From BM003 sp963783695 (GTDB lineage Bacteria > Pseudomonadota > Gammaproteobacteria > Steroidobacterales > BM003): 64,000 nucleotides of DNA. The notes under the pieces were generated by a model. It did not search any database and was not told the origin of the DNA. It worked only from the letters and a program-made list of their open reading frames with translations. Shown here one piece after another: positions 40,680-48,696 of this stretch; the stretch's first letter is position 1, and every line of letters starts with the position of its first letter. Position numbers and translations under genes: made by a program. The DNA is taken from assembly GCA_963783695.1 (NCBI GenBank), contig CAWAOM010000008.1:1-64000 (forward strand), given 5' to 3'.

Positions 40680-43437
40680 CCTCGGCCTGGCGGTCATCCT
40701 GTTGCTGCTGCTCGCGCACCGCTGCGCCGGCAGCACAGACGCGACGGCTGATCTCCAGCCGCCGCAACCCGCGGCCGCAAAGGCCGCTACGACGCTCGCC
40801 GCACAGCCCGATCGCGATACTCCGCCACAGCGGGACACGCGGCCGGTCGCGACGGACCAGGATGCCCGCACCGATCAAACCGGTAACTCCGGATCAGCGG
40901 TCGCCGCAACAGCCCGCCAGCCCGCACCCGCTGATTTCGCGGTCGTCGAGAACCGTACCGCGAGCGCAATCCCCGAATTTCCTGTAGTCGAGCATCTGGC
41001 GGCGACCGAAACCGTTCCGCCCGCGGCGACTAGCGCCGGCACACCGGCGCAGACTGCCGCCCCGGAGCCGCTTGATTCCAAGACTTTCACTGCTTCGCTG
41101 TCACCGGCCGCGGCCGGATCGCCGTTGACCTTGACCCAGTCGCCTGCCGAGCTGGTCAGCGAGCAGGAGCAGCTGATGTTCCTCGACATCGAGGTCAATG
41201 GTGTCGGGCAAGGGACGACGCTGCTGCTGGCCGATGCGGCGGGCCAGGTATTCGCCACCGCCGAAACGCTCAACGACTGGGGGGTCAAACCGCCGTACCC
41301 GGACGCGGTAGACCACGCGGGCCGGCGCTTCCATGAATTCAGCGCAATACCCGGCGTGCTCGTGGCGATGGAGTCTTCCAGCATGAGCGCCGAGGTCAGC
41401 ATCCCGCCGCAGTACATGTCCAACACGACGCTCTCGCTCAGCCGCGACGATGCCCCGACGCCGATTTCGGATTCGGGCGCGTTCGTCGACTACCAGGCTG
41501 CGTATACCGATGACGGCGGCGCCAGCGCCAGGCTGTTTTCGACTATTTTCGAACCGACGATGTTCACCCCGAAGGGGGCGCTCAACAGCGGACTGCTGTA
41601 CCGCTGGTCAGACTATGACCTGCGCGATTACGACGATTACGAGAACTACAACGACCGCGACGACCCGATCGAAGACGGCTGGATTCGCCTCGACTCAACC
41701 TGGACCCGCGACGACCCCGGCAGGATTCGCACCTTAAAAATCGGCGATACGATCACGCCGCAGAGCAGCTGGGCGCGCTCGGTGCGGTTTGGCGGGATCC
41801 AGCTGGCCACCAATTTCGCGACCCGGCCGAACATGGTGACGTTCCCGCGGCCCTCGTTCAGCAGCTCCGCCGCGGTACCGACCGCGCTCGACCTGTACGT
41901 CAACGGCAACCTCAGGTCGCGGCAGAATTTTCCGGACGGCACGTTCCGCATCGACGACATCCCGGTCGTCAATGGCGCCGGCCAGATCGAAGTCGTCACC
42001 CGCGACCTGCTCGGCCGCGAAACGACGGTGACCCAGGACTTCTACGCCAGCGACCAGTTGTTGTTGCCGGGACTCAATGACTATGCGTTAAACGCCGGCT
42101 TTCTGCGCAAGAACTACGCGGTCAAGAGCAACGACTACGGCGACCCGTACGCCAGCGCGATATGGCGCCGCGGCCTACGCGAAAACCTGACCGTCGACGG
42201 CCGCCTCGAAACCACGGACGAGACCGTGGTCGCCGGCACCGGTGCGGTTTTCTCACTGAACCGCTACGGGACTTTCTCGGCCAGCGCGGCGTTTAGCGGC
42301 GGCAACGACAACGGCGCGCTGTGGCGCATCGGCCAGGATTACCGCGGTCGCAAATACCGCTTCAGCAGCCAGCTCCAGGGCACCAGCAGCGGTTTTACCC
42401 AGCCTGGTCTCAATATCGGCTCCGGCCTGCCCAAACTCCGCACATTATTGGGAAGCGGCATCAGTCTCGGCGGTATGGGTTCCATCGGCCTGACCCTTCT
42501 CAACGAGACGTTCCACCGCGACGAAGACTCGCGCACGGTAATGAGCGCGAGCTACAGCCGCACGTTGCCGAGCCGTATCGCGTTTTCATTCTCGGCCAGC
42601 TACGTCGAGCAGGATGGCAGCGATATCCAGGCCAGCCTGCTGTTCAGCAAATCGCTGGGGCCGCGCCGCAGCACCTCGGCTTCGCTCAATCTCAGCGACG
42701 ACGACAGCAACCTGCGTCTCGACTTCCGCCATGACCTGCCGTCGGGGCCCGGCTACGGATACCGCCTGACCAGCTACAGTGGCGACTCGGAAGGCGTTGA
42801 AACGGAAGCCTCGCTAAACACGACCGCCGCACGCTATCGCGGCCAGGTCCGCCGCCGCGATGGCGAGTATGGCTGGCGTGCGGAGATGACCGGCTCGCTG
42901 GCCTGGCTCGACGGTGAGACCTATGCCAATCGCGAGATTCGCGACGGTTTCGCGGTCATCGACACCGGCGGCTATCCGGGGGTTACGGTGTTCCAGGAGA
43001 ACCGCGAAGTCGGCGTCACCGACGAGCGTGGTCGCCTGCTGGTGCCAAACCTGCGTCCCTACCAGGCCAACCGGCTGCACATCGCGTCTGAAGACTTGCC
43101 TCTCAATGCCCGCACCTCCAGCTACAGCGCCGTTGTCGCGCCCTACTATCGCTCCGGGGTGCTGATCGATCTGGGTGTACGCCCGGCCCAGGCCGCGATA
43201 CTGCGGGTCGTCGATGCAGCCGGCAACCCGATTGCAGAAGGCGCCCAGGCCGGTATCGCGGACACGCCGGAGCGCTTCCCGGTGGGTCTCGATGGCCGTC
43301 TCTACCTGGAAGGCCTTGGCGAAAACAGCCGGGTGATTATTCGCCATGCCGGGGCCAGGTGCGAAATCGAACTGCCGCAACCGGATCCCGGCAAGGCGCT
43401 GCCGGATCTCGGTCAGTTCGTTTGCGACGGACTCTGA
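40657..43437 (+). CDS. Fimbrial outer-membrane usher (FimD/PapC-like)
   Basis: A 926-residue protein. A signal peptide (LGLAVILLLLLAHRCAGS) precedes an unusual Ala/Pro/Thr-rich stretch of about 130 residues. The usher N-domain then starts near MFLDIEVNGVGQGTTLLLAD. The transmembrane barrel follows, with LDSTWTRDDPGRIRTLKIGD, FATRPNMVTFPRP, GAGQIEVVTRDLLGRETTVT and many alternating strands (LSLSRD, GTFSASAAF). It ends with C-terminal Ig-like domains and LPDLGQFVCDGL. Ushers form the channel through which chaperone-pilin complexes polymerise. It overlaps the chaperone by 23 nt and precedes the SCPU protein by 2 nt. Confidence 0.94.
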   Translation: MPWRLTNSLGLAVILLLLLAHRCAGSTDATADLQPPQPAAAKAATTLAAQPDRDTPPQRDTRPVATDQDARTDQTGNSGSAVAATARQPAPADFAVVENRTASAIPEFPVVEHLAATETVPPAATSAGTPAQTAAPEPLDSKTFTASLSPAAAGSPLTLTQSPAELVSEQEQLMFLDIEVNGVGQGTTLLLADAAGQVFATAETLNDWGVKPPYPDAVDHAGRRFHEFSAIPGVLVAMESSSMSAEVSIPPQYMSNTTLSLSRDDAPTPISDSGAFVDYQAAYTDDGGASARLFSTIFEPTMFTPKGALNSGLLYRWSDYDLRDYDDYENYNDRDDPIEDGWIRLDSTWTRDDPGRIRTLKIGDTITPQSSWARSVRFGGIQLATNFATRPNMVTFPRPSFSSSAAVPTALDLYVNGNLRSRQNFPDGTFRIDDIPVVNGAGQIEVVTRDLLGRETTVTQDFYASDQLLLPGLNDYALNAGFLRKNYAVKSNDYGDPYASAIWRRGLRENLTVDGRLETTDETVVAGTGAVFSLNRYGTFSASAAFSGGNDNGALWRIGQDYRGRKYRFSSQLQGTSSGFTQPGLNIGSGLPKLRTLLGSGISLGGMGSIGLTLLNETFHRDEDSRTVMSASYSRTLPSRIAFSFSASYVEQDGSDIQASLLFSKSLGPRRSTSASLNLSDDDSNLRLDFRHDLPSGPGYGYRLTSYSGDSEGVETEASLNTTAARYRGQVRRRDGEYGWRAEMTGSLAWLDGETYANREIRDGFAVIDTGGYPGVTVFQENREVGVTDERGRLLVPNLRPYQANRLHIASEDLPLNARTSSYSAVVAPYYRSGVLIDLGVRPAQAAILRVVDAAGNPIAEGAQAGIADTPERFPVGLDGRLYLEGLGENSRVIIRHAGARCEIELPQPDPGKALPDLGQFVCDGL

Positions 43438-43439
43438 CG

Positions 43440-43988
43440 ATGAAGATCCTCCCGACCGCGGTTTGCACCGATGCCGGGCGGCAATGGTACGCTCTGCGGC
43501 CAATGGACTTGCTGAAACGATGCAAAGGCCCGATCTGGGCCCGGACGCTGGCTGCGCTGCTGCTCCTGCTCGGCGCCTCGACAGGAAATATTGCCAACGC
43601 CCAGAACTGCACCATCACCGCGGTTCCGCTCAATTTCGGCTCCTACCTGGCCAATGACCTCGCCCCGCTGGACAATGCCGGCGCGGTCGACATCGACTGC
43701 AAGGGCCGCGGCGGCATATTCCTGGTAACGATCGCCGCCGGAAACAGCAACGATTACGGCCAACGCCTGATGCAGAGCGCGACCGACGCCCTTGCCTATA
43801 ACGTTTACCTCGATGCCGCACGCACGCGAATCTGGGGCAACTGGAGCACCGGAACGTCGGCGCTGTGGCGGTTCCGCAGAAACGGGCGCTACCGCGAATC
43901 GATACCGGTTTACGGGCGTGTGTTCGCCGGCCAGGACGTTGACCCGGGTGTGTACTCGGACAGTCTGCTGGTGACGATTATCTTCTAG
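43440..43988 (+). CDS. SCPU-domain pilin, probable tip or minor subunit
   Basis: ATG 43440, 2 nt after the usher stop, gives 182 residues; ATG 43503 gives 161 with a cleaner signal peptide (IWARTLAALLLLLGASTG). The mature part is an SCPU domain: NCTITAVPLNFGSYLANDLA, LAYNVYLDAARTRIWG and YRESIPVYGRVFAGQDVDPG, ending YSDSLLVTIIF. Unlike the major pilin gene it is intact. Position after the usher suits a tip subunit. A GC-rich hairpin follows. Confidence 0.85.
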   Translation: MKILPTAVCTDAGRQWYALRPMDLLKRCKGPIWARTLAALLLLLGASTGNIANAQNCTITAVPLNFGSYLANDLAPLDNAGAVDIDCKGRGGIFLVTIAAGNSNDYGQRLMQSATDALAYNVYLDAARTRIWGNWSTGTSALWRFRRNGRYRESIPVYGRVFAGQDVDPGVYSDSLLVTIIF

Positions 43989-43995
43989 CGCCGCC

Positions 43996-44014
43996 GGGCG
44001 GCGAAATGCCGCCC
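43996..44014. terminator. Hairpin ending the pilus operon
   Basis: A 7-bp stem GGGCGGC/GCCGCCC with loop GAAAT lies 8 nt past the stop, between convergent genes. It is GC-rich but not followed by a T run on either strand. Confidence 0.5.
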
Positions 44015-44023
44015 CGTCCATTG

Positions 44024-46150
44024 CTATTGCAGCGGGCCGACACCCTGGCCATCCACTGCGAGACTCTCGGCAAATGCCTCAAAGTTATAAGGACGGCCGA
44101 GAAAATCCCTTACCGATTCCGCGGCGGGCCGCGCACCACCTACGGCCAGAACCTTGTCGCGATAGTCACGCGCGGTTGCGGTATTGCGGATTCCGTCTTT
44201 CTCGAAACGGCTGAACATATCCAGCGCGATCACCTTCGACCAGGCGTAGGTGTAGTAGATCGCCGAGTAGCCATCGAGATGACCGAAACTGGTGTAGAAA
44301 TGGGTATCGGCAAGATAGTCGTAGGGCGAAAACTCGGCCTGCAACTCTTTCATCAACGGCAACAACTCAAACGAGGCGGGATCGCGGTTGTAGTAGTTCA
44401 GTGAGATCGCGGCATAGAACATCTGCTGGCGGTTACCCATGCCGAGACCGAATTTACGCGCCGCATTCATTTTCTCGATCAACTCGTCCGGGATCGGCTC
44501 GCCCTTGTCGTTGAGACCGAAGCTCTGCAACGTCTGTTTGTCGTAAATCCACTCTTCGAGCATTTGTGACGGCGCCTCGGCAAAGTCCCACTCCGCGGCG
44601 ATACCGGAGTTACCGACCCAGCGGTGATCCCCGGCAAACAGATAATGGATCAGGTGACCAAACTCGTGCAGAAACGTGTTGACCTGGCTGTGTTCCATCA
44701 GGCCCTCGGTACCGTCGCCTCCCGGAAAATTGCACATCAGCGCGGCCACCGGAGTCTGCTTTCCGCTGATCCCCGGGACGATCGGAAATGCCGCGGCGTG
44801 CTTGAACTTGCCATCGCGCGGGTGCATGTCGAGATAGAACCGGCCAATCAGCCGATCGCCGTCTTTCAGTTCATAGCTCTCCACGCTGTCGTCCCAGACT
44901 TCGGTCTGCCACGGCGTAATCTGGACGTCGAACAGGTCGCTGATCAGTTCGAATATGCCGTCCCGGACGCGATCATAGGCAAAGTACTGGCGGATTAGCT
45001 TGCTATCGACCTCGAACTGCTCTTCACGCACCAGGTTGTCGACGAAATTCCGCTGCCAGATACCGACGCTGCCGACATCCGGATAGTCCTCGCGAAGACG
45101 CGCAACCAGCACCTGCTCGTCGAGCTGCGCCCGCGGTCCGGCCAGATCGGCGACCTTGTGGATGAAGTCCGCGGCGTTTTCGGCCGATGCGACCATCTTG
45201 TCCTCGGTGACGTATTCAGCCCAGTTTGAATAGCCAAGCAAATTCGCCAACTCGTAGCGTTTCTCTATCAGCTGCTCCAGGACCGCCTCGTTCGCCGGGT
45301 AGCCCCGGCTCATGTACTGAGTCGTCAGCGCCTTGCGCGCCGCATCGTTTTTGGCGTAGCGCGAGAACGGAAAATAATCGGGATAATTCGTCGTGATGAC
45401 GATCTTGCCCTCTTCGTTGGGCTGGTGCCCATCGATGTAATCCTGTGGCAGGCCTTCCAGATCCTCGACCGAGTCGAGTTCGATACTGCGAACGTCCTCG
45501 GCGATATTCCTGGAAAACTGCTGCCCGATCACCAGCAGCTCCTCGCGGATCGCGGCAACTTTCTCGCGGGTTGCCTCATCCTTGTCGACACCGGCGCGGC
45601 GGAAATCACGCAGCTGCTTCTCATAGAAGAACCGGGTTGCCTCGTCCTCGGCACTGACGTCGATCGTGCTGATGGCATTGTAAAGCGGCCGCGACAGGCT
45701 GAGACGCGTGTTGAGTTCGTCGAAGCGTTGCTCGCAGTCACGCCCGGCTTCGCGCACGCTCTCGTCCGGGTGCGCGTTGGCGTACAGCGACGCCTTGGCG
45801 TAACCGTTATACAGTGCAATGCCAAGGTCGTTATAGCCCTCCAGCGTCGTATCGACCGTGTGCGGCCCTTCGGAGGATTCGAGCGCAGTGAACAACTCGT
45901 CGGCGGCTTCGATGCCCTGTTCGCACTCGCTCGCAAACGCGACCGCAGCGGCACTGGCCGCAGGCGCCGCTGCCTCTTCCACGGCTTCGACGATCGCGGT
46001 CTCGACCATTGCAGCGTCGGCCGCGTTTTGGCCCGCCGCGGCCGGCGCGCTGTTTTGCCCGGAAACGGGATTCGTGTCCTGCCCGCCGGAACATGCCGCG
46101 AACGCCAGTGTCAGCAGCGCCAGCGCCGCAGTGTTTTTTCTTGTTTGCAC
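44024..46150 (-). CDS. M3/M2-type zinc metallopeptidase lipoprotein
   Basis: A 708-residue protein with lipoprotein signal MQTRKNTAALALLTLAFAAC (lipobox LAFAAC, Cys 20). The catalytic motif FLHEFGHLIHYLF places HEXXH at H495. Upstream helices and the C-terminal YYTYAWSKVIALDMFSRF region resemble oligopeptidase A or thimet oligopeptidase. It is shorter than the second M3 protein at 48697. Predicted to hydrolyse short peptides outside the cytoplasm. No other gene shares its transcript. Confidence 0.88.
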   Translation of the reverse strand: MQTRKNTAALALLTLAFAACSGGQDTNPVSGQNSAPAAAGQNAADAAMVETAIVEAVEEAAAPAASAAAVAFASECEQGIEAADELFTALESSEGPHTVDTTLEGYNDLGIALYNGYAKASLYANAHPDESVREAGRDCEQRFDELNTRLSLSRPLYNAISTIDVSAEDEATRFFYEKQLRDFRRAGVDKDEATREKVAAIREELLVIGQQFSRNIAEDVRSIELDSVEDLEGLPQDYIDGHQPNEEGKIVITTNYPDYFPFSRYAKNDAARKALTTQYMSRGYPANEAVLEQLIEKRYELANLLGYSNWAEYVTEDKMVASAENAADFIHKVADLAGPRAQLDEQVLVARLREDYPDVGSVGIWQRNFVDNLVREEQFEVDSKLIRQYFAYDRVRDGIFELISDLFDVQITPWQTEVWDDSVESYELKDGDRLIGRFYLDMHPRDGKFKHAAAFPIVPGISGKQTPVAALMCNFPGGDGTEGLMEHSQVNTFLHEFGHLIHYLFAGDHRWVGNSGIAAEWDFAEAPSQMLEEWIYDKQTLQSFGLNDKGEPIPDELIEKMNAARKFGLGMGNRQQMFYAAISLNYYNRDPASFELLPLMKELQAEFSPYDYLADTHFYTSFGHLDGYSAIYYTYAWSKVIALDMFSRFEKDGIRNTATARDYRDKVLAVGGARPAAESVRDFLGRPYNFEAFAESLAVDGQGVGPLQ

Positions 46151-46578
46151 CGTGAAACCTCGACTCGGGAAGATGGCTGATGTCCGGGGGGTGAGCCAGT
46201 CAAACTAGACGCCGATACGACGAAAATCAAGCAATGCCGGGGTCGCCCGGACCCGAACCCTGCCCGGCCGGCAAGGGTACAACGGGTCCCGGCCACCAGT
46301 CCGGTGAAAGCGCCGGAGACACTCGCTGCCCGGCGCTTCGAAGAGGTCTGCAAGCGCTCCGTTCCCCCTGTTTTTGACGGCAAGGCCTATGCGGATGGCC
46401 CCTTGGCGGCACGCTGAACGGCGATAAAGCGCCATCCCCCAAACACATAGACTATTGATAAAACTCGCTTTTACTACCCCAAAGTCGAATCACATCGTGA
46501 TTTCACGAGTGGGTTCATTGACAAAATTATCATAATGATATTATCTTGATATCACAATTGAATGTCGAGGAGATGAGA
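46151..46578. other. Divergent intergenic region with strong promoter
   Basis: This 428-bp region separates the leftward M3 peptidase and the rightward SPFH gene. The right third (46440-46570) is unusually AT-rich and holds the promoter and dyad described separately. The left part is GC-rich with only chance frames. Confidence 0.5.
46518..46547 (+). promoter_or_regulatory. Sigma-70-like promoter with operator-like dyad
   Basis: TTGACA (46518-46523) is a perfect -35 and TATCTT (46542-46547) a fair -10 with an 18-bp spacer, 32 nt before the ATG at 46579. Between them ATTATCAT-A-ATGATATT (46526-46542) is a near-perfect inverted repeat (7 of 8 pairs), placed where a repressor would block the polymerase. 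The RHH protein encoded downstream is a natural candidate to bind it. The Shine-Dalgarno GAGGAG is at 46567-46572. Confidence 0.6.
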
Positions 46579-47448
46579 ATGTTCCGGGAGAAAGTCAGAA
46601 AAGTGACCTCGGGCTACCCCATGCTGGTCGTCCTGTTGCTCCTGCAACTCGCGACGATCTACTGGATCGTAACGGCTGCGCGCAACTACGCGATCGCCGC
46701 CCTCGTCGGCGGAATCGTCGCCGCGGCCATTGTGCTGGTGCTATGGATTGGGTTTTTCATGGTCAATCCCAACGAGGCAAAAGTGCTGCAGCTGTTCGGC
46801 AAATATGTCGGCACGGCCAAGGACCCGGGCCTGCGCTGGGCCAATCCGTTCTTTGCAAAACGCGCGGTATCGTTACGGGTTAGAAATTTCGAAAGTGGCA
46901 AGCTCAAAGTCAACGATTCCTCCGGCAATCCTATCGAAATTGCAGCGGTTGTCGTCTGGAAGGTCGTTGACAGCGCGGAGGCCGTGTTCGAGGTCGACGA
47001 TTACGAGGAATTCGTCACCATCCAGAGCGAGGCCGCCCTGCGCAATCTCGCTACGACTTACCCGTATGAGGCACACGACGACGGCGACGTCGCGTTGCGC
47101 AGCGATCCGCAACAGATTGCCGGCGCCTTGCGCACGGAAATCCAGGCGCGTCTGGAGAAAGCCGGGGTCGAAGTCATAGAGGCACGTATCAGTCACCTCG
47201 CCTATGCGCCGGAAATCGCCAATGCAATGCTGCGGCGGCAGCAGGCGTCCGCGATCATCGCCGCGCGCACACAGATTGTCGACGGTGCGGTAGGCATGGT
47301 GGAAATGGCGCTGGACAAGCTCACCGAGAAGCACGTGCTGGAGCTCGACGAGGAGCGCAAGGCGACGATGGTCAGCAATCTGCTCGTGGTGTTGTGCAGC
47401 GAGCACGACGCGCAGCCGGTTCTCAACACCGGCTCTCTCTACACCTGA
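46579..47448 (+). CDS. SPFH/Band 7 domain membrane protein
   Basis: A 289-residue protein; ATG 46579 is chosen because GAGGAG is 6 nt upstream, although frame extends to 46546. Two adjacent membrane helices (about 12-35 and 39-65) precede the SPFH domain: FMVNPNEAKVLQLFGKYVGT, DPGLRWANPFF, then IEIAAVVVWKVVD. The later helices contain LATTYPYEAHDDGDVALR and VIEARISHLAYAPEIANAML. SPFH proteins scaffold membrane microdomains. The form with LAYAPEIAxAMLRRQQA is a widespread subgroup usually followed by an Arc-like RHH gene, as here. Confidence 0.92.
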   Translation: MFREKVRKVTSGYPMLVVLLLLQLATIYWIVTAARNYAIAALVGGIVAAAIVLVLWIGFFMVNPNEAKVLQLFGKYVGTAKDPGLRWANPFFAKRAVSLRVRNFESGKLKVNDSSGNPIEIAAVVVWKVVDSAEAVFEVDDYEEFVTIQSEAALRNLATTYPYEAHDDGDVALRSDPQQIAGALRTEIQARLEKAGVEVIEARISHLAYAPEIANAMLRRQQASAIIAARTQIVDGAVGMVEMALDKLTEKHVLELDEERKATMVSNLLVVLCSEHDAQPVLNTGSLYT

Positions 47449-47497
47449 AACGGGTGTGACCGTACCGCCGCGTACCCCACACCAACACGGAACGACA

Positions 47498-47680
47498 ATG
47501 GCCAAACGCAAGGCATTCGCTCTCAGACTCAGCGAGGATATTCTCGGTGCCATGCAACGCTGGGCCGATGACGAGTTGCGCAGCGCGAACGCCCAGATCG
47601 AGTGGGTGCTGCGCGAGGCACTGCGCAATGCAGGCCGTCTGCCGCGGGCTGCAGACACGGACGATCAGGAGCAATCATGA
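47498..47680 (+). CDS. Arc-like ribbon-helix-helix protein
   Basis: A 60-residue protein starting MAKRKAFALRLSEDILGAMQ. The pattern FALRLSEDIL (beta strand), RWADDELRSANAQIEWVLRE (helices) is the Arc/MetJ ribbon-helix-helix fold. Such proteins bind operators as dimers. It lies 49 bp after the SPFH gene and probably shares its promoter, so autoregulation through the dyad at 46526-46542 is plausible. Between this gene and the GST at 47824 only short chance frames are seen. Confidence 0.85.
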   Translation: MAKRKAFALRLSEDILGAMQRWADDELRSANAQIEWVLREALRNAGRLPRAADTDDQEQS

Positions 47681-47823
47681 ATACGGCCGGGCGTCGCCTA
47701 CGCTGCGGCAACCAATGCCAAGAAACACCGGCGGCGGCAACTCTGGCCCGTGATCGCGGTCGATAACACGGTGCGCAGCAGCTTCAACCGCGCGCTGGCG
47801 AGCCACCGGGAGACAGCAGAGCG

Positions 47824-48510
47824 ATGATTGATTTCTACTACTGGACCACGCCGAATGGCCACAAGGTCACGATATTTCTCGAAGAGTCGGGTCTGCAGTA
47901 TGCGATCCACCCGATCAACATCGGCAAGGGCGACCAGTTCGCGCCCGGGTTTCTGCAAATCTCGCCAAACAATCGTATCCCGGCCATCGTCGATCAGGCC
48001 CCGGACGACGGCGGCGAACCCGTCGCGCTGTTCGAGTCCGGCGCAATACTGCTCTATCTCGCGCAAAAAACCGGGCGGTTTCTCTCCACGGACCTGCGCG
48101 GACAGACCGAAACGCTGCAGTGGTTGTTCTGGCAAATGGGCGGCCTCGGGCCGATGGCCGGGCAGAATCATCACTTCCGGCTCTACGCCAAAGACAAGAT
48201 CCCGTATGCAATCGATCGTTATGTCAATGAAACCCATCGCCTCTACGGCGTACTCGACAAGCGCCTGGCGGACCGCGAATTTGTCGCCGGCGGCTACAGT
48301 ATCGCGGACATGGCTATCTATCCCTGGATCCGCCCCTATGAGAACCAGGGCCAGGACATCGACGAGTTTGCCAGCCTGAAGCGCTGGTTTACGGCCGTGG
48401 GTGCGCGCCCGGCCGTGCAGCGTGCCTATGAGAGGGCCGAGCAGGTCCGGCAGCAAGCCCAGCCCGTGGATGAGGAAGAATCGCACCGGATTCTTTTCGG
48501 TCAGCGCTAA
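47824..48510 (+). CDS. Glutathione S-transferase (YfcG/YghU-like)
   Basis: A 228-residue protein. The thioredoxin-like N-domain has the YfcG-type active site in FYYWTTPNGHKVTIFLEESG (about 4-23), then the cis-Pro motif NRIPAIVD and ALFESGAILLYLAQKTG. The helical C-domain includes GPMAGQNHHF and a characteristic FVAGGYSIADMAIYPWI. YfcG-type enzymes reduce disulfides using glutathione. It lies between the SPFH/Arc pair and the second M3 peptidase. Confidence 0.9.
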   Translation: MIDFYYWTTPNGHKVTIFLEESGLQYAIHPINIGKGDQFAPGFLQISPNNRIPAIVDQAPDDGGEPVALFESGAILLYLAQKTGRFLSTDLRGQTETLQWLFWQMGGLGPMAGQNHHFRLYAKDKIPYAIDRYVNETHRLYGVLDKRLADREFVAGGYSIADMAIYPWIRPYENQGQDIDEFASLKRWFTAVGARPAVQRAYERAEQVRQQAQPVDEEESHRILFGQR

Positions 48511-48696
48511 AACCACCTCACGCCGGACGTTGCGCAAACCGTTTGCCGCTGCCGCCGTTCACGCGCGTATCACTGGAAACTACTGTGTTTTCGCGTTACC
48601 TTCGCGTTCTTCCCGTCAACGCGATTGCGCCCGCAGCGGTGGCCAGCTCGTTCCCGTGAGTCAGAGCCAGCCCGGCGGGCGCCCGGAAAGGTGAAA

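Noticed and set aside
47677..47826. Possible third small gene after the Arc-like gene
   Set aside because: One frame gives a plausible basic peptide but begins after a stop without any ATG, GTG or TTG. The ATG frame at 47677 is only 29 codons.
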